Origin: Bacillus salipaludis | Lineage (GTDB): Bacteria > Bacillota > Bacilli > Bacillales_B > DSM-18226 | Direction of reading: 5' to 3' | Assembly (NCBI RefSeq): GCF_004358205.1 | Contig: NZ_SMYO01000003.1 | Location: 248,001-312,000, forward strand | Length of the DNA: 64,000 nucleotides | Shown here: piece after piece, positions 16,483 through 23,753 of the stretch | Numbering within the stretch: position 1 is the first letter of the stretch | How the letters are laid out: each line of letters starts with the position of its first letter | Notes under the pieces: generated by a model | Seen by the model: only the letters and a program-made list of their open reading frames with translations | The model's database searches: none | Told to the model about the DNA's origin: nothing | Translations under genes and position numbers: made by a program

Positions 16483-16498
16483 TGGTACGAAAATTGCA
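16483..16498 (+). promoter_or_regulatory. Sigma-54 (SigL) -24/-12 promoter
   Basis: TGGTACGAAAATTGCA fits the TGGCAC-N5-TTGCA consensus with one substitution and exact spacing between the GG and GC doublets. It lies about 180 nt upstream of the permease start codon. Confidence 0.8.
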
Positions 16499-16607
16499 AC
16501 TATTTAAAATAGTTAATTATTACTTTGACAAAGATTGGGGGTATGATTGAAATATGGCTTTCAAAGGATACTTTAAATTTTAAAGCATCCTATTGTTTAG
16601 GCTGAAA

Positions 16608-16621
16608 TGAAATCGTTTACA
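16608..16621 (+). promoter_or_regulatory. cre site in the leader of the first permease
   Basis: TGAAATCGTTTACA matches TGWAANCGNTNWCA fully. It lies downstream of the sigma-54 promoter and 45 nt before the start codon, where CcpA would act as a roadblock. Confidence 0.65.
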
Positions 16622-16665
16622 TGTTTTTTAAAAAGTAAAGTGTTTTATAAGGAGAGTTGATAGTA

Positions 16666-18018
16666 TTGGAGAATGTAAGCCTTAAACGATCACTTGGACT
16701 CTGGGCAATTGTTGGCCTCGGGTTAGGGTATATGACACCTACGATTGTATTTGATACTTTTGGAATTGTGTCGCAAGAGACCAATGGAGTTGTACCTCTT
16801 GCCTATCTAACAGCACTGGTAGTCATGCTCTTTACAGCGATTAGTTACGGAAAGATGGTAAAGGTTTTTCCGAGTGCAGGTTCAGCCTATACGTATACAA
16901 AAGAAACCATGAGTCCCCACCTTGGATTTTTAGTCGGCTGGGCAGCATTGCTGGATTATATCCTTCTTCCAATGGTTAATGCACTTATCATACGTATTTA
17001 TATGGTTTCCGTATTTCCGAACGTTCCTGCGTGGATTTGGGTTGTTGTGTATGTTGCTATCGTTACGGCTATTAACGTATGGAGTATGGGGAAAACTTCA
17101 AGCTTGAATTCCATACTAGTTGTGTTTGAAGTTGTATTAATTGGGGCCTTTATTGTCCTCGCGTTTATTAAGCTTTCACAAGGTATGGGTCAAGGAACCA
17201 TTTTCACAGCAGAACCACTTTTCCATTCCAATATCCACCTTGGACATATTTTAACAGGTGCAACAGTTGTTTGTTTTTCATTCATTGGTTTTGATGCAGT
17301 CACCATGTATGCGGAAGAAGCCAAAGATCAGAAAACACTGCCGCGGGCGATTATGCTGACCGTGTTTATCGGCGGAGCGATCTTTTTCGTCTGTGGATAT
17401 TTTGCACAAGCGTTATTCCCAGACGTATCGAACTTCAAAGTAACAGATGATACCCTTCCTGAAATTGGCTTATATGTCGGGGGGACATTATTTAAACTTA
17501 TTTTCCTTGCAGGTGCTTTTGCCGCAACCGTTGCATCGGGACTTGCTTCACATGCAAGTGTGTCCCGTCTTCTATATGTTATGGGACGAAATGGTGTCTT
17601 ACCTAAAAAGCTTTTTGGCTACGTACACCCGAAATTCAGGACTCCTGCCTTTAATGTCATTCTTGTTGGTGTTGTTTCACTGCTTGCGATTGCTCCAAGT
17701 CTAGAGTTGATTTCTTCATTTATAAATTTTGGGGCGTTAATTGCCTTTACCTTTGTCAATTTATCTGTAATCGCCCATTTCGTATTCCGCCAAAAGAGAT
17801 ATAAAACAGGAAAAGATATTTTCGCCTACATTGTCATGCCGCTTTTAGGAGCTGGATTAACGGGAATTTTATGGTATAACCTGCAGGCTGATGCTCTAAT
17901 CGGAGGAATTGTCTGGGTAGTCATAGGGTTTATTTATCTTTTATTCCAAACAAAATTCTTTAAAGTTAAAATTACTGATTTTGATTTCGATGAAGCAGAA
18001 CGTACCACAACTCTATAA
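16666..18018 (+). CDS. APC-superfamily amino acid permease, copy 1
   Basis: About 450 residues with twelve predicted membrane helices. The first helix LGLWAIVGLGLGYMTPTI carries the unwound glycine-rich segment of APC transporters, and FSFIGFDAVTMYAEEAKD is the conserved helix-six/loop region. Substrate not determinable. The start chosen is TTG at 16666 (TTG GAG AAT), 11 nt after AAGGAG; a TTG at 16657 is too close to that site, and the paralogue at 19669 starts at the same codon. A sigma-54 promoter, candidate enhancer and cre site lie upstream, so expression is probably activator-dependent and subject to carbon repression. It is very similar throughout to the second copy 1.6 kb downstream. 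Confidence 0.88.
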   Translation: MENVSLKRSLGLWAIVGLGLGYMTPTIVFDTFGIVSQETNGVVPLAYLTALVVMLFTAISYGKMVKVFPSAGSAYTYTKETMSPHLGFLVGWAALLDYILLPMVNALIIRIYMVSVFPNVPAWIWVVVYVAIVTAINVWSMGKTSSLNSILVVFEVVLIGAFIVLAFIKLSQGMGQGTIFTAEPLFHSNIHLGHILTGATVVCFSFIGFDAVTMYAEEAKDQKTLPRAIMLTVFIGGAIFFVCGYFAQALFPDVSNFKVTDDTLPEIGLYVGGTLFKLIFLAGAFAATVASGLASHASVSRLLYVMGRNGVLPKKLFGYVHPKFRTPAFNVILVGVVSLLAIAPSLELISSFINFGALIAFTFVNLSVIAHFVFRQKRYKTGKDIFAYIVMPLLGAGLTGILWYNLQADALIGGIVWVVIGFIYLLFQTKFFKVKITDFDFDEAERTTTL

Positions 18019-18024
18019 ATAGTT

Positions 18025-18093
18025 AGAGAGGGACAGGTTTAATACGGTCCCTCTCTGATTGTCGAGAAAGGGTATTTTTCTCGACATTTTTTT
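18025..18093 (+). terminator. Double hairpin terminator after permease copy 1
   Basis: The first hairpin pairs AGAGAGGGAC (18025-18034) with GTCCCTCTCT (18047-18056). The second pairs GTCGAGAAA (18061-18069) with TTTCTCGAC (18077-18085) and is followed by ATTTTTTT. Confidence 0.85.
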
Positions 18094-18148
18094 GTCTGAC
18101 TCCAAACTACCGCTTTTTCATTAAATATTAGCACCTGCTACCTGCCCT

Positions 18149-18277
18149 GTTGATTTCCGCTCCGGGTGCTTCGCTTTCCGCGGGCGTGCCGGGGAGCCTC
18201 CTCGTCGCTTTGCTCCTGCGGGGTCTCCCCTGCCCCGTACTCCCGCAGGAGTCTTCGCACCCTCCGCTCCAATCAAC
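18149..18277 (-). repeat. 129-bp GC-rich structured repeat, copy A
   Basis: Bounded by GTTGATT and AATCAAC, extending to CCCTGTTGATT and AATCAACAGGG. It is the reverse complement of copy B at 19068, with the same length and few differences. Internal inverted repeats include CTCCTGCGGG with CCCGCAGGAG. GC content is far above the flanking AT-rich DNA. Confidence 0.9.
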
Positions 18278-18389
18278 AGGGAGAAATGACCTAATAAATT
18301 GCAACACACATTTTCTAACCTGGTTAAATTTGTGTGACAATCTTTTTATAATTTAGGCAGGCTGCAGTTATGTGAGCCTGTTCACTTAC
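18278..18389. other. AT-rich spacer, nothing recognised
   Basis: About 110 nt between repeat copy A and the transposase remnant with no reading frame or hairpin of note. Confidence 0.4.
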
Positions 18390-18905
18390 ATTCGATCAGA
18401 CAGCCCTTTATAAATAGGGTTTGTATGAAAACCTAAATCTAGGGCTAAAGCTTCTATTTCCAAGGGTAACATATACATCCGTAATAATATTAAACTTCCT
18501 GTCTAAAGTCCGGTGTTCAAGGTAACGAAACATTTCCTGCTTAATATCAGGGGACATAAATCATATTCAGGGTCTGTTTTACTAACCCTAACTTCTTTAG
18601 TTTTTTAACTTCCTCCCTTTCCTTTAACGGTTATTATCAGACTTGATTCTATCATCTTCTATGCTTATTTAATTCCTCAAAATATTCGCAAGTCACTATT
18701 TCCACTTCTTCTTTTACAAACATATGTTATTGGCGTTGCCTTTAAATGAGTAGAGTCCGTAAATTGAACTCGCCCCCCACCATTTGTGATTCATTGCTAA
18801 GAGAACTATTCATCAAAACTATCCAGAAAAATATCAATTTCTGTAAAACTATATCTACGATTCTAACTAATCTCGAAAGGTGTGGAATCTAAAAGAAATG
18901 AAACA
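18390..18905 (-). pseudogene. Decayed IS1182-family transposase
   Basis: No intact frame remains, but the minus strand translates in shifting frames to pieces that line up with IS1182-type transposases: FTEIDIFLDSFDE, then a TDSTHLKA-like piece near 18755, SKTDPEYDL, MFRYLEHRTLDRKFNII followed by TDVYVTLGN, and LGFHTNPIYKGLSD. The order is that of the intact protein, including the D-S-T-H catalytic region and the F-x-Y-L-D-H-R-T-x-D-x-K-x-N-I-I-T-D block. Several frameshifts and stops make it non-functional. It lies between inverted copies A and B of the GC-rich repeat and separates the two permease genes. Confidence 0.75.
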
Positions 18906-19067
18906 TCTTTATTTTTTTCAATTAAATGTAGAAGGTGACCGTCCAAAACTAGATATCAATGGACATAAATTCATTTTCACTTTAGCTAGATTCTTTTAAC
19001 TAAAACATTAATTTCACCGCTTACTTTTTTAATAGTTTAAAGGAAAGTCTTTATTGAATAACAAAAA
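18906..19067. other. AT-rich spacer before repeat copy B
   Basis: The minus strand may contain further transposase debris, but I cannot assign it. No intact gene. Confidence 0.35.
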
Positions 19068-19196
19068 GTTGATTGGAGCGGAAGGCGCGAAGACTCCTGC
19101 GGGAGTACGGGGCAGGGGAGACCCCGCAGGAGCGAAGCGACGAGGAGGCTCCCCGGCACGCCCGCGGAAAGCGAAGCGCCTGGAGCGGAAATCAAC
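19068..19196 (+). repeat. 129-bp GC-rich structured repeat, copy B
   Basis: GTTGATTGGAGCGG at one end and GGAGCGGAAATCAAC at the other, with perfect CTCCTGCGGG/CCCGCAGGAG arms inside and GGCGC/GCGCC arms near the ends. Same length as copy A and inverted relative to it. Confidence 0.9.
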
Positions 19197-19303
19197 GGGC
19201 CTGTTGAAAAGCATAAATATTAATAATGTTATAACAATTAATGCGGTGAATTATTGAAGGAGTAAAGGAAATAAAACATAAATCGAAAGTTTTTCGACAA
19301 CTT

Positions 19304-19334
19304 GAGAGGGACAGGTTTGATGTCCTCTTTTTTT
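19304..19334 (+). terminator. Orphan terminator resembling the one after permease copy 1
   Basis: GAGAGGGACAGGTTTGATGTCCTC followed by a run of seven or more T. The GAGAGGGACAGGTTT half also occurs in the terminator at 18025, and a GTCGAGAAA-like hairpin relic lies just before it. It has no gene directly upstream, so it looks like a leftover of the permease duplication. Confidence 0.6.
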
Positions 19335-19344
19335 CATGTCAGGA

Positions 19345-19370
19345 TTATGCAAGAATGCGTAAATTATGCA
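19345..19370 (+). promoter_or_regulatory. Candidate enhancer (UAS) of the second sigma-54 permease gene
   Basis: TTATGCA boxes at 19345 and 19364, 19 nt apart, the second as TAAATTATGCA. Layout and spacing equal those at 16362. It is about 134 nt upstream of the -24 element. Confidence 0.55.
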
Positions 19371-19478
19371 AAACTTCATAAAGAATAACAGGTATACCTA
19401 ATCTGGCTAGATGGAGAAAAGTCGAATTTTGGAGAAAGTTCCTGGCCTTTTCACTCCAAATTTGCATGATTTTATGGT

Positions 19479-19494
19479 TGGCACGAAAATTGCA
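19479..19494 (+). promoter_or_regulatory. Sigma-54 (SigL) -24/-12 promoter, consensus match
   Basis: TGGCACGAAAATTGCA is a full match to TGGCAC-N5-TTGCA. The leader to the start codon is about 175 nt. Confidence 0.88.
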
Positions 19495-19602
19495 AATATT
19501 TTAAACAGTTACATTTTATATTAATATAGAAGGAGGATTAATAGATTGGTTGATTAACGAAGGCTTTTAAACTTTAAAAGCTTTTGAAGGATAATTTTAA
19601 AA

Positions 19603-19616
19603 TGAAACGGCTTTCA
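19603..19616 (+). promoter_or_regulatory. cre-like site in the leader of the second permease
   Basis: TGAAACGGCTTTCA departs from the cre consensus at one position of the central CG. It sits 53 nt before the start codon, comparable to the perfect site in copy 1. Confidence 0.4.
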
Positions 19617-19668
19617 TTTTGAAAAAATTTCACATAGGCTAGATGTGCATAAAGGGGAGTTGTTTAAA

Positions 19669-21006
19669 TTGGAGAATGTTACACTAAAGCGTTCACTTGG
19701 ATTATGGGCAATCGTTGGGCTTGGCTTAGGTTATATGACCCCTACGATTGCATTTGATACCTTTGGCATTGTTTCTAAAGGAACAAATGGGGTTGTTCCG
19801 CTTGCCTACCTTACAGCTTTATTGGTGATGCTGTTCACCGCTATTAGTTATGGGAAAATGGTACAGGTATTTCCTAGTGCGGGTTCGGCCTATACCTATA
19901 CAAAGGAGACAATGAATCCATACTTAGGATTTCTTGTCGGCTGGGCTGCACTGCTAGACTATATCCTCCTTCCAATGGTGAATGCTCTAATTATCCGAAT
20001 TTACATGGTATCCATCTTCCCAAGTGTCCCAGCATGGGTATGGGTTCTCATTTGGGTGGCGATTTGTACAGGATTAAATGTTTGGAGTATGGGAAAGACC
20101 TCAAATTTGAATTCCATTTTGGTTGCTTTTTCACTAATTTTAATTGTGGTTTTTATCATTCTGGCTTTTGTAAAGTTTTCTCAAGGAATGGGGCAAGGAA
20201 CCATTTTAACAACAGAACCGCTTTTCCATGCGAATATCCATTTTGGTGCCGTTTTGACGGGGGCTACGGTCGTTTGTTTCTCCTTTATTGGATTTGATGC
20301 CGTTACCATGTACGCTGAGGAAGCAGTTGATAAAAAAATCATGCCAAAAGCGATTATGCTAACGGTTTTCATTGGTGGAGCTATCTTTTTCGTTACAGGG
20401 TATTTCGCTCAAGCCTTATTCCCAAATGTTTCGAATTTCAAAAATACCGACGATACCTTACCTGAAATTGCATTATATGTTGGCGGCACTCTTTTTAAAC
20501 TATTCCTTCTTGCAGGTGCCTTTGCGGCAACGGCAGCCTCCGGACTTGCTTCCCATGCGAGTGTTTCGAGACTTTTATATGTGATGGGGCGTAATGGGGC
20601 CCTGCCGAGAAAACTATTTGGTTATGTGCATCCTAAATTCCGGACGCCTGCGTTTAACGTCGTTTTCGTTGGTGCGGTTTCCATGCTCGCCATCTCTCCA
20701 AGCTTGGAGTTAGTTTCTTCGGTTATTAATTTTGGAGCGTTAATTGCGTTTACATTTGTTAACTTATCGGTCATAGCCCATTTTGTCTTTAAGGAAAAGA
20801 GATATAAAACGGCAAAGGATCTTTTCACTTATTTAATCATGCCGTTAATCGGTGCTGGCTTAACAGGGATTTTATGGTCAAACCTTCATGCAGATGCACT
20901 TATTGGAGGAATCGGTTGGACACTGATTGGGGTACTTTATTTACTCTATCAAACCAAAATTCGTAAAAACGATATTGCCGTTTTAGATTTTGAAGAAGCA
21001 GGATGA
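19669..21006 (+). CDS. APC-superfamily amino acid permease, copy 2
   Basis: 445-residue twelve-helix transporter closely similar to copy 1 across its length, including LGLWAIVGLGLGYMTPTI, FSFIGFDAVTMYAEEA and the PRKLFGYVHPKFRTPAFNV loop. Differences concentrate in helix five and the C-terminal tail (KIRKNDIAVLDFEEAG), suggesting an old rather than recent duplication with possibly altered specificity. Start is TTG at 19669 behind AAAGGGGAG, the same codon context as copy 1; an in-frame ATG at 19645 lacks a matching ribosome binding site. A consensus sigma-54 promoter drives it. It is followed by its own terminator. Confidence 0.88.
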   Translation: MENVTLKRSLGLWAIVGLGLGYMTPTIAFDTFGIVSKGTNGVVPLAYLTALLVMLFTAISYGKMVQVFPSAGSAYTYTKETMNPYLGFLVGWAALLDYILLPMVNALIIRIYMVSIFPSVPAWVWVLIWVAICTGLNVWSMGKTSNLNSILVAFSLILIVVFIILAFVKFSQGMGQGTILTTEPLFHANIHFGAVLTGATVVCFSFIGFDAVTMYAEEAVDKKIMPKAIMLTVFIGGAIFFVTGYFAQALFPNVSNFKNTDDTLPEIALYVGGTLFKLFLLAGAFAATAASGLASHASVSRLLYVMGRNGALPRKLFGYVHPKFRTPAFNVVFVGAVSMLAISPSLELVSSVINFGALIAFTFVNLSVIAHFVFKEKRYKTAKDLFTYLIMPLIGAGLTGILWSNLHADALIGGIGWTLIGVLYLLYQTKIRKNDIAVLDFEEAG

Positions 21007-21052
21007 TGTGGGAAGGCAGACCTATATAGTCCATCTCCTATATGAGAATACT

Positions 21053-21092
21053 AAGCCGCTTGGATTAACCAATTCCAAGCGGCTTTTAGTTT
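21053..21092 (+). terminator. Terminator after permease copy 2
   Basis: AAGCCGCTTGG pairs with CCAAGCGGCTT, followed by TTAGTTTT. Confidence 0.85.
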
Positions 21093-21114
21093 TATAGGCA
21101 TTTTAAATAACATT

Positions 21115-21242
21115 TTTGATTGGAGCGGAAGGCGCGAAGACTCCTGTGGGAGTACGGTACAGGGGGACCCCGCAGGAGCGAAGCGACGAGGAGGCTCCCC
21201 GAAGCGCCCACGGAAAGCGAAGCGCCTAGAGCGGAAATCAAC
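21115..21242 (+). repeat. GC-rich structured repeat, copy C
   Basis: Runs from TTTGATTGGAGCGGAAGG to GGAAATCAAC, in the same orientation as copy B. It is more diverged: CTCCTGTGGG replaces CTCCTGCGGG, the loop is altered, and CACGCCCGCGG has become AAGCGCCCACGG. Arms still pair. Confidence 0.88.
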
Positions 21243-21376
21243 TACCATGTTCACATTGCCATTTCTATAAATCTTTTACCTTTTTGTAAACATTTTTAAC
21301 TGTTTCGATACCTATGATTTTCTAAAATTGATTATGATTACCTTGTGGAAAAAAATAATCGAAAGTAGGGATTTTC

Positions 21377-21850
21377 ATGGTAAATGCTTCATTGAAGAAA
21401 GGTTCATTTTTGACAGCTTTAGTAACGGCGTTGCTCCTCATGTTCTCTTCCTTCTTTAGCCCGATTGCTGAGGCATCACAGACGAAAGGACAAAAAGTTG
21501 TATCCTATGCCCAAAAATATGAAGGAAGTCCTTTCAAATATGGCGGCACCACTCCAAAAGGATTTGATGCTTCAGGTTACACTCAGTTTGTTTATAAAAA
21601 TGCTATAAATACTAAGATTCCAAGAACAAGTGCCGATCAATATAAAGTTGGTAAAAGCGTTACATTGAGCCAATTACAGCCTGGTGACCTCGTATTCTAT
21701 AAAACAAATGGAAAAACGGTTTCCTTTGTTGCTATTTATATCGGTAATCAAAAATTCATTGGTGCTACCTCTAATGGTGTAAAGGTTCAGTCGATGAAGC
21801 TATCTTATTGGAAAGATAAATATGTTGGCGCTAAGAGAATCATCAAATAA
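21377..21850 (+). CDS. Secreted NlpC/P60-like protein lacking catalytic residues
   Basis: 157 residues: a signal peptide (residues 1-33, cleavage near AEAS) and one NlpC/P60 domain. Active family members cut the D-gamma-glutamyl to diamino acid bond of peptidoglycan using Cys, His and a third polar residue. Here the motif normally G-F-D-C-S-G is GFDASGY (Ala65), the S-H-V-G-I-Y motif is SFVAIYIG (Phe117), and the F-I-H-A position is FIGA (Gly129). The rest of the fold is well kept (IPRTSADQY, LQPGDLVFY, YVGAKRIIK), so it is probably a stable pseudoenzyme that still binds cell wall or partner proteins. It converges with an operon encoding an IseA-like inhibitor domain. Confidence 0.88.
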   Translation: MVNASLKKGSFLTALVTALLLMFSSFFSPIAEASQTKGQKVVSYAQKYEGSPFKYGGTTPKGFDASGYTQFVYKNAINTKIPRTSADQYKVGKSVTLSQLQPGDLVFYKTNGKTVSFVAIYIGNQKFIGATSNGVKVQSMKLSYWKDKYVGAKRIIK

Positions 21851-21869
21851 CCCGCTTCTGATTAAGTTG

Positions 21870-21992
21870 ATGAAAAAGTTGCAAAAAAAGTGGAAGGATT
21901 TTTTCTACTACGTCGTAATAGTATTTCTATGCATTCTTGGTGTAAATTCCCTCTTTTATTTCATCGTTCGTTTATTCATTCGTGATTTTTAA
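21870..21992 (+). CDS. Possible 40-residue membrane protein
   Basis: ATG at 21870 opens a 40-codon frame: a basic N-terminus (MKKLQKKWKDFF), one strongly hydrophobic helix (YYVVIVFLCILGVNSLFYF) and a short basic tail. It starts 20 nt after the pseudoenzyme stop codon and its stop overlaps the shared terminator, so it would be co-transcribed. The ribosome binding site is weak (AAGTTG), which is the main argument against it. Confidence 0.45.
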   Translation: MKKLQKKWKDFFYYVVIVFLCILGVNSLFYFIVRLFIRDF

Positions 21993-22021
21993 AAAGGCTT
22001 GGGGATTTCCCCAGCCTTTTT
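21991..22021. terminator. Bidirectional terminator
   Basis: AAAAAGGCT pairs with AGCCTTTTT, with an inner GGGG/CCCC stem around ATTT. Serves the NlpC/P60-like gene and the convergent lipoprotein gene. Confidence 0.9.
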
Positions 22022-22029
22022 AAACTTCA

Positions 22030-23736
22030 TTAAAAAGTCCCAGGATCAGAGAATATTCTCCATCCGATCTCTGTTTTTTGGAATCCGATATGGACCACTT
22101 CGTAGGAGTAACTATTTCCTAGTGGAACCTTTATATCAAACTCTTTTTCTTCCCCATTATCTTTTTTCTGCACTACTTTTGCTAAATCATAATTTAACAT
22201 TGATCCCCCGTCGGCATTTGGCTGGACAAGCTTCCTATCGTGCTCTAAAATTTTTGCTTTTTTCATAAAGGTATCGATTGCATCCAATGTATATGAAGAG
22301 GATAAATAATTAAACAACTTTGCTTTCGTGTCTAAATCAGCCCCTAGATAACGGTACTCTGAATCACTTAGATTGATGGGTTCGATTATTCCATCTTTCA
22401 TTTCTCCGCCGCTCATTACATACTGATATTTCACCGCTGCATCCTTTGCGATCTGAATGACATTTACATTTTCAAGGCTGTAATATTCCTGGTACTCGGG
22501 TCCGATTTTTACACTTGAAATGATTTGTTCCCTGTTGGAAATAGCTGTTTGAACGAGCTTATTCCCAGCATCGCTCAATTCTTTTCCTCTCCTTATAAAA
22601 TAAAGATGGTTTTTCGTTTCTCCAATTTTCACTAATTCAGTGTCCTTGATTCCTCCTGACATATCCTTTGTAAAAATCTCGAAGGTAAATAAACTTTTTT
22701 GCAGCCTTTGATCAGGAGAAAATAGGACTGAAACGATATCGCTGTTATTTTCGCCGTGTCCGCCTTTCGTTGTAATGTATGGAGCAAGATTACTTGGAAC
22801 ACGAAAGGACAGATTCGGATCATGATATTCAAACAAAACCGAAGAGTCTTTATTTTTTTCCAGCTTTTCAACAATTTGATCCTTTAATTTCAAAAAAGAG
22901 CTATAAGACGGAACAACAGTATGAAGCTTCATTCCCTTTTCCAGTGCCTTTAAAGCCAGCTCCGGGTGATTCGCCTTTAAATGGGCATCAGCTAAATAAT
23001 ACCAATAATAAGCGGCATCCGGAACCTCTGCTGTTCGATGTTCATAATAATCAATCACCTTATGAAAATAGCTGGATTCATGTTCTTTATCCACTTCAAA
23101 GCTGTTCCCATTCCATTTTAATAGCTGTACCTTATAAACATCCGCAAGATCACGCTGCCAAATGACAAGTCTAGTCAATGAATCATTTTTAAACTGAAGG
23201 GCTTCCAATTCGTGATAGTTTAACCTCTGTATCTTCTTAAGTTGTTGCTTATTCCAGGAATAGATTTCCAATACATTCCCCGAAGAAACTCCATCCTGCC
23301 AACCAATTAATAGGTCCTTTTGTTGATCTTCCGTTACATCAGCAGAATTGGCCCAGTTAACCGCATAGCCGGTTCCTTTTTTAATAAAAACTTTTGCCCA
23401 ATCCTTATTTTCTTTTTTTAATACAAAAAAGCCAACCTGGTCTTTGGTGTTGGTTGAACAATAAAAAACAACAATTTCGTTTTTCCCATCCCCATCTAAA
23501 TCAACGGGCTGCACCGAGTCAGCCCCTACAGGACCATTCGGCACTGAAAAAGTAGTCCCCTTTGGCAGATACTTTGCAGCGATTGCCACCACATTAGCAT
23601 CATGCTCCGTTTTAAATGCTTTCACGTACTTCGGAACCTGTATAAGACTTTCAGGTTCGGGAAAAAGATTGCAGCCGCTAAGCATAATCATACCGATTGC
23701 CGGAACAACCCATTTTCTCATTTGGCTTCCGAACAT
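22030..23736 (-). CDS. Large lipoprotein with C-terminal IseA-like domain
   Basis: 568 residues. The N-terminus is a lipoprotein signal with lipobox MLSGC (Cys22). Residues about 70-230 contain a DLDGDGKNEIVVF calcium-loop-like motif and beta-propeller-like repeats. A short TPR-like helical part follows (YYWYYLADAHLKANHPELAL). Residues about 417-568 resemble IseA (YoeB) of B. subtilis, a secreted inhibitor of DL-endopeptidases: EYRYLGADLDTKAKLFNYL, then LVQPNADGGSMLNY, ending GWRIFSDP. It starts 17 nt after the histidine kinase stop, so it belongs to that operon and may sense or modulate wall hydrolysis outside the membrane. A fused IseA-like domain is unusual; the native protein is free-standing. 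Confidence 0.75.
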   Translation of the reverse strand: MFGSQMRKWVVPAIGMIMLSGCNLFPEPESLIQVPKYVKAFKTEHDANVVAIAAKYLPKGTTFSVPNGPVGADSVQPVDLDGDGKNEIVVFYCSTNTKDQVGFFVLKKENKDWAKVFIKKGTGYAVNWANSADVTEDQQKDLLIGWQDGVSSGNVLEIYSWNKQQLKKIQRLNYHELEALQFKNDSLTRLVIWQRDLADVYKVQLLKWNGNSFEVDKEHESSYFHKVIDYYEHRTAEVPDAAYYWYYLADAHLKANHPELALKALEKGMKLHTVVPSYSSFLKLKDQIVEKLEKNKDSSVLFEYHDPNLSFRVPSNLAPYITTKGGHGENNSDIVSVLFSPDQRLQKSLFTFEIFTKDMSGGIKDTELVKIGETKNHLYFIRRGKELSDAGNKLVQTAISNREQIISSVKIGPEYQEYYSLENVNVIQIAKDAAVKYQYVMSGGEMKDGIIEPINLSDSEYRYLGADLDTKAKLFNYLSSSYTLDAIDTFMKKAKILEHDRKLVQPNADGGSMLNYDLAKVVQKKDNGEEKEFDIKVPLGNSYSYEVVHIGFQKTEIGWRIFSDPGTF

Positions 23737-23753
23737 AACCTTCTCCTCTTAAT

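Noticed and set aside
18121..19257. Arg/Gly/Pro-rich reading frames on both strands
   Set aside because: They are translations of the GC-rich structured repeats; the same peptides appear on both strands at copies A, B and C.
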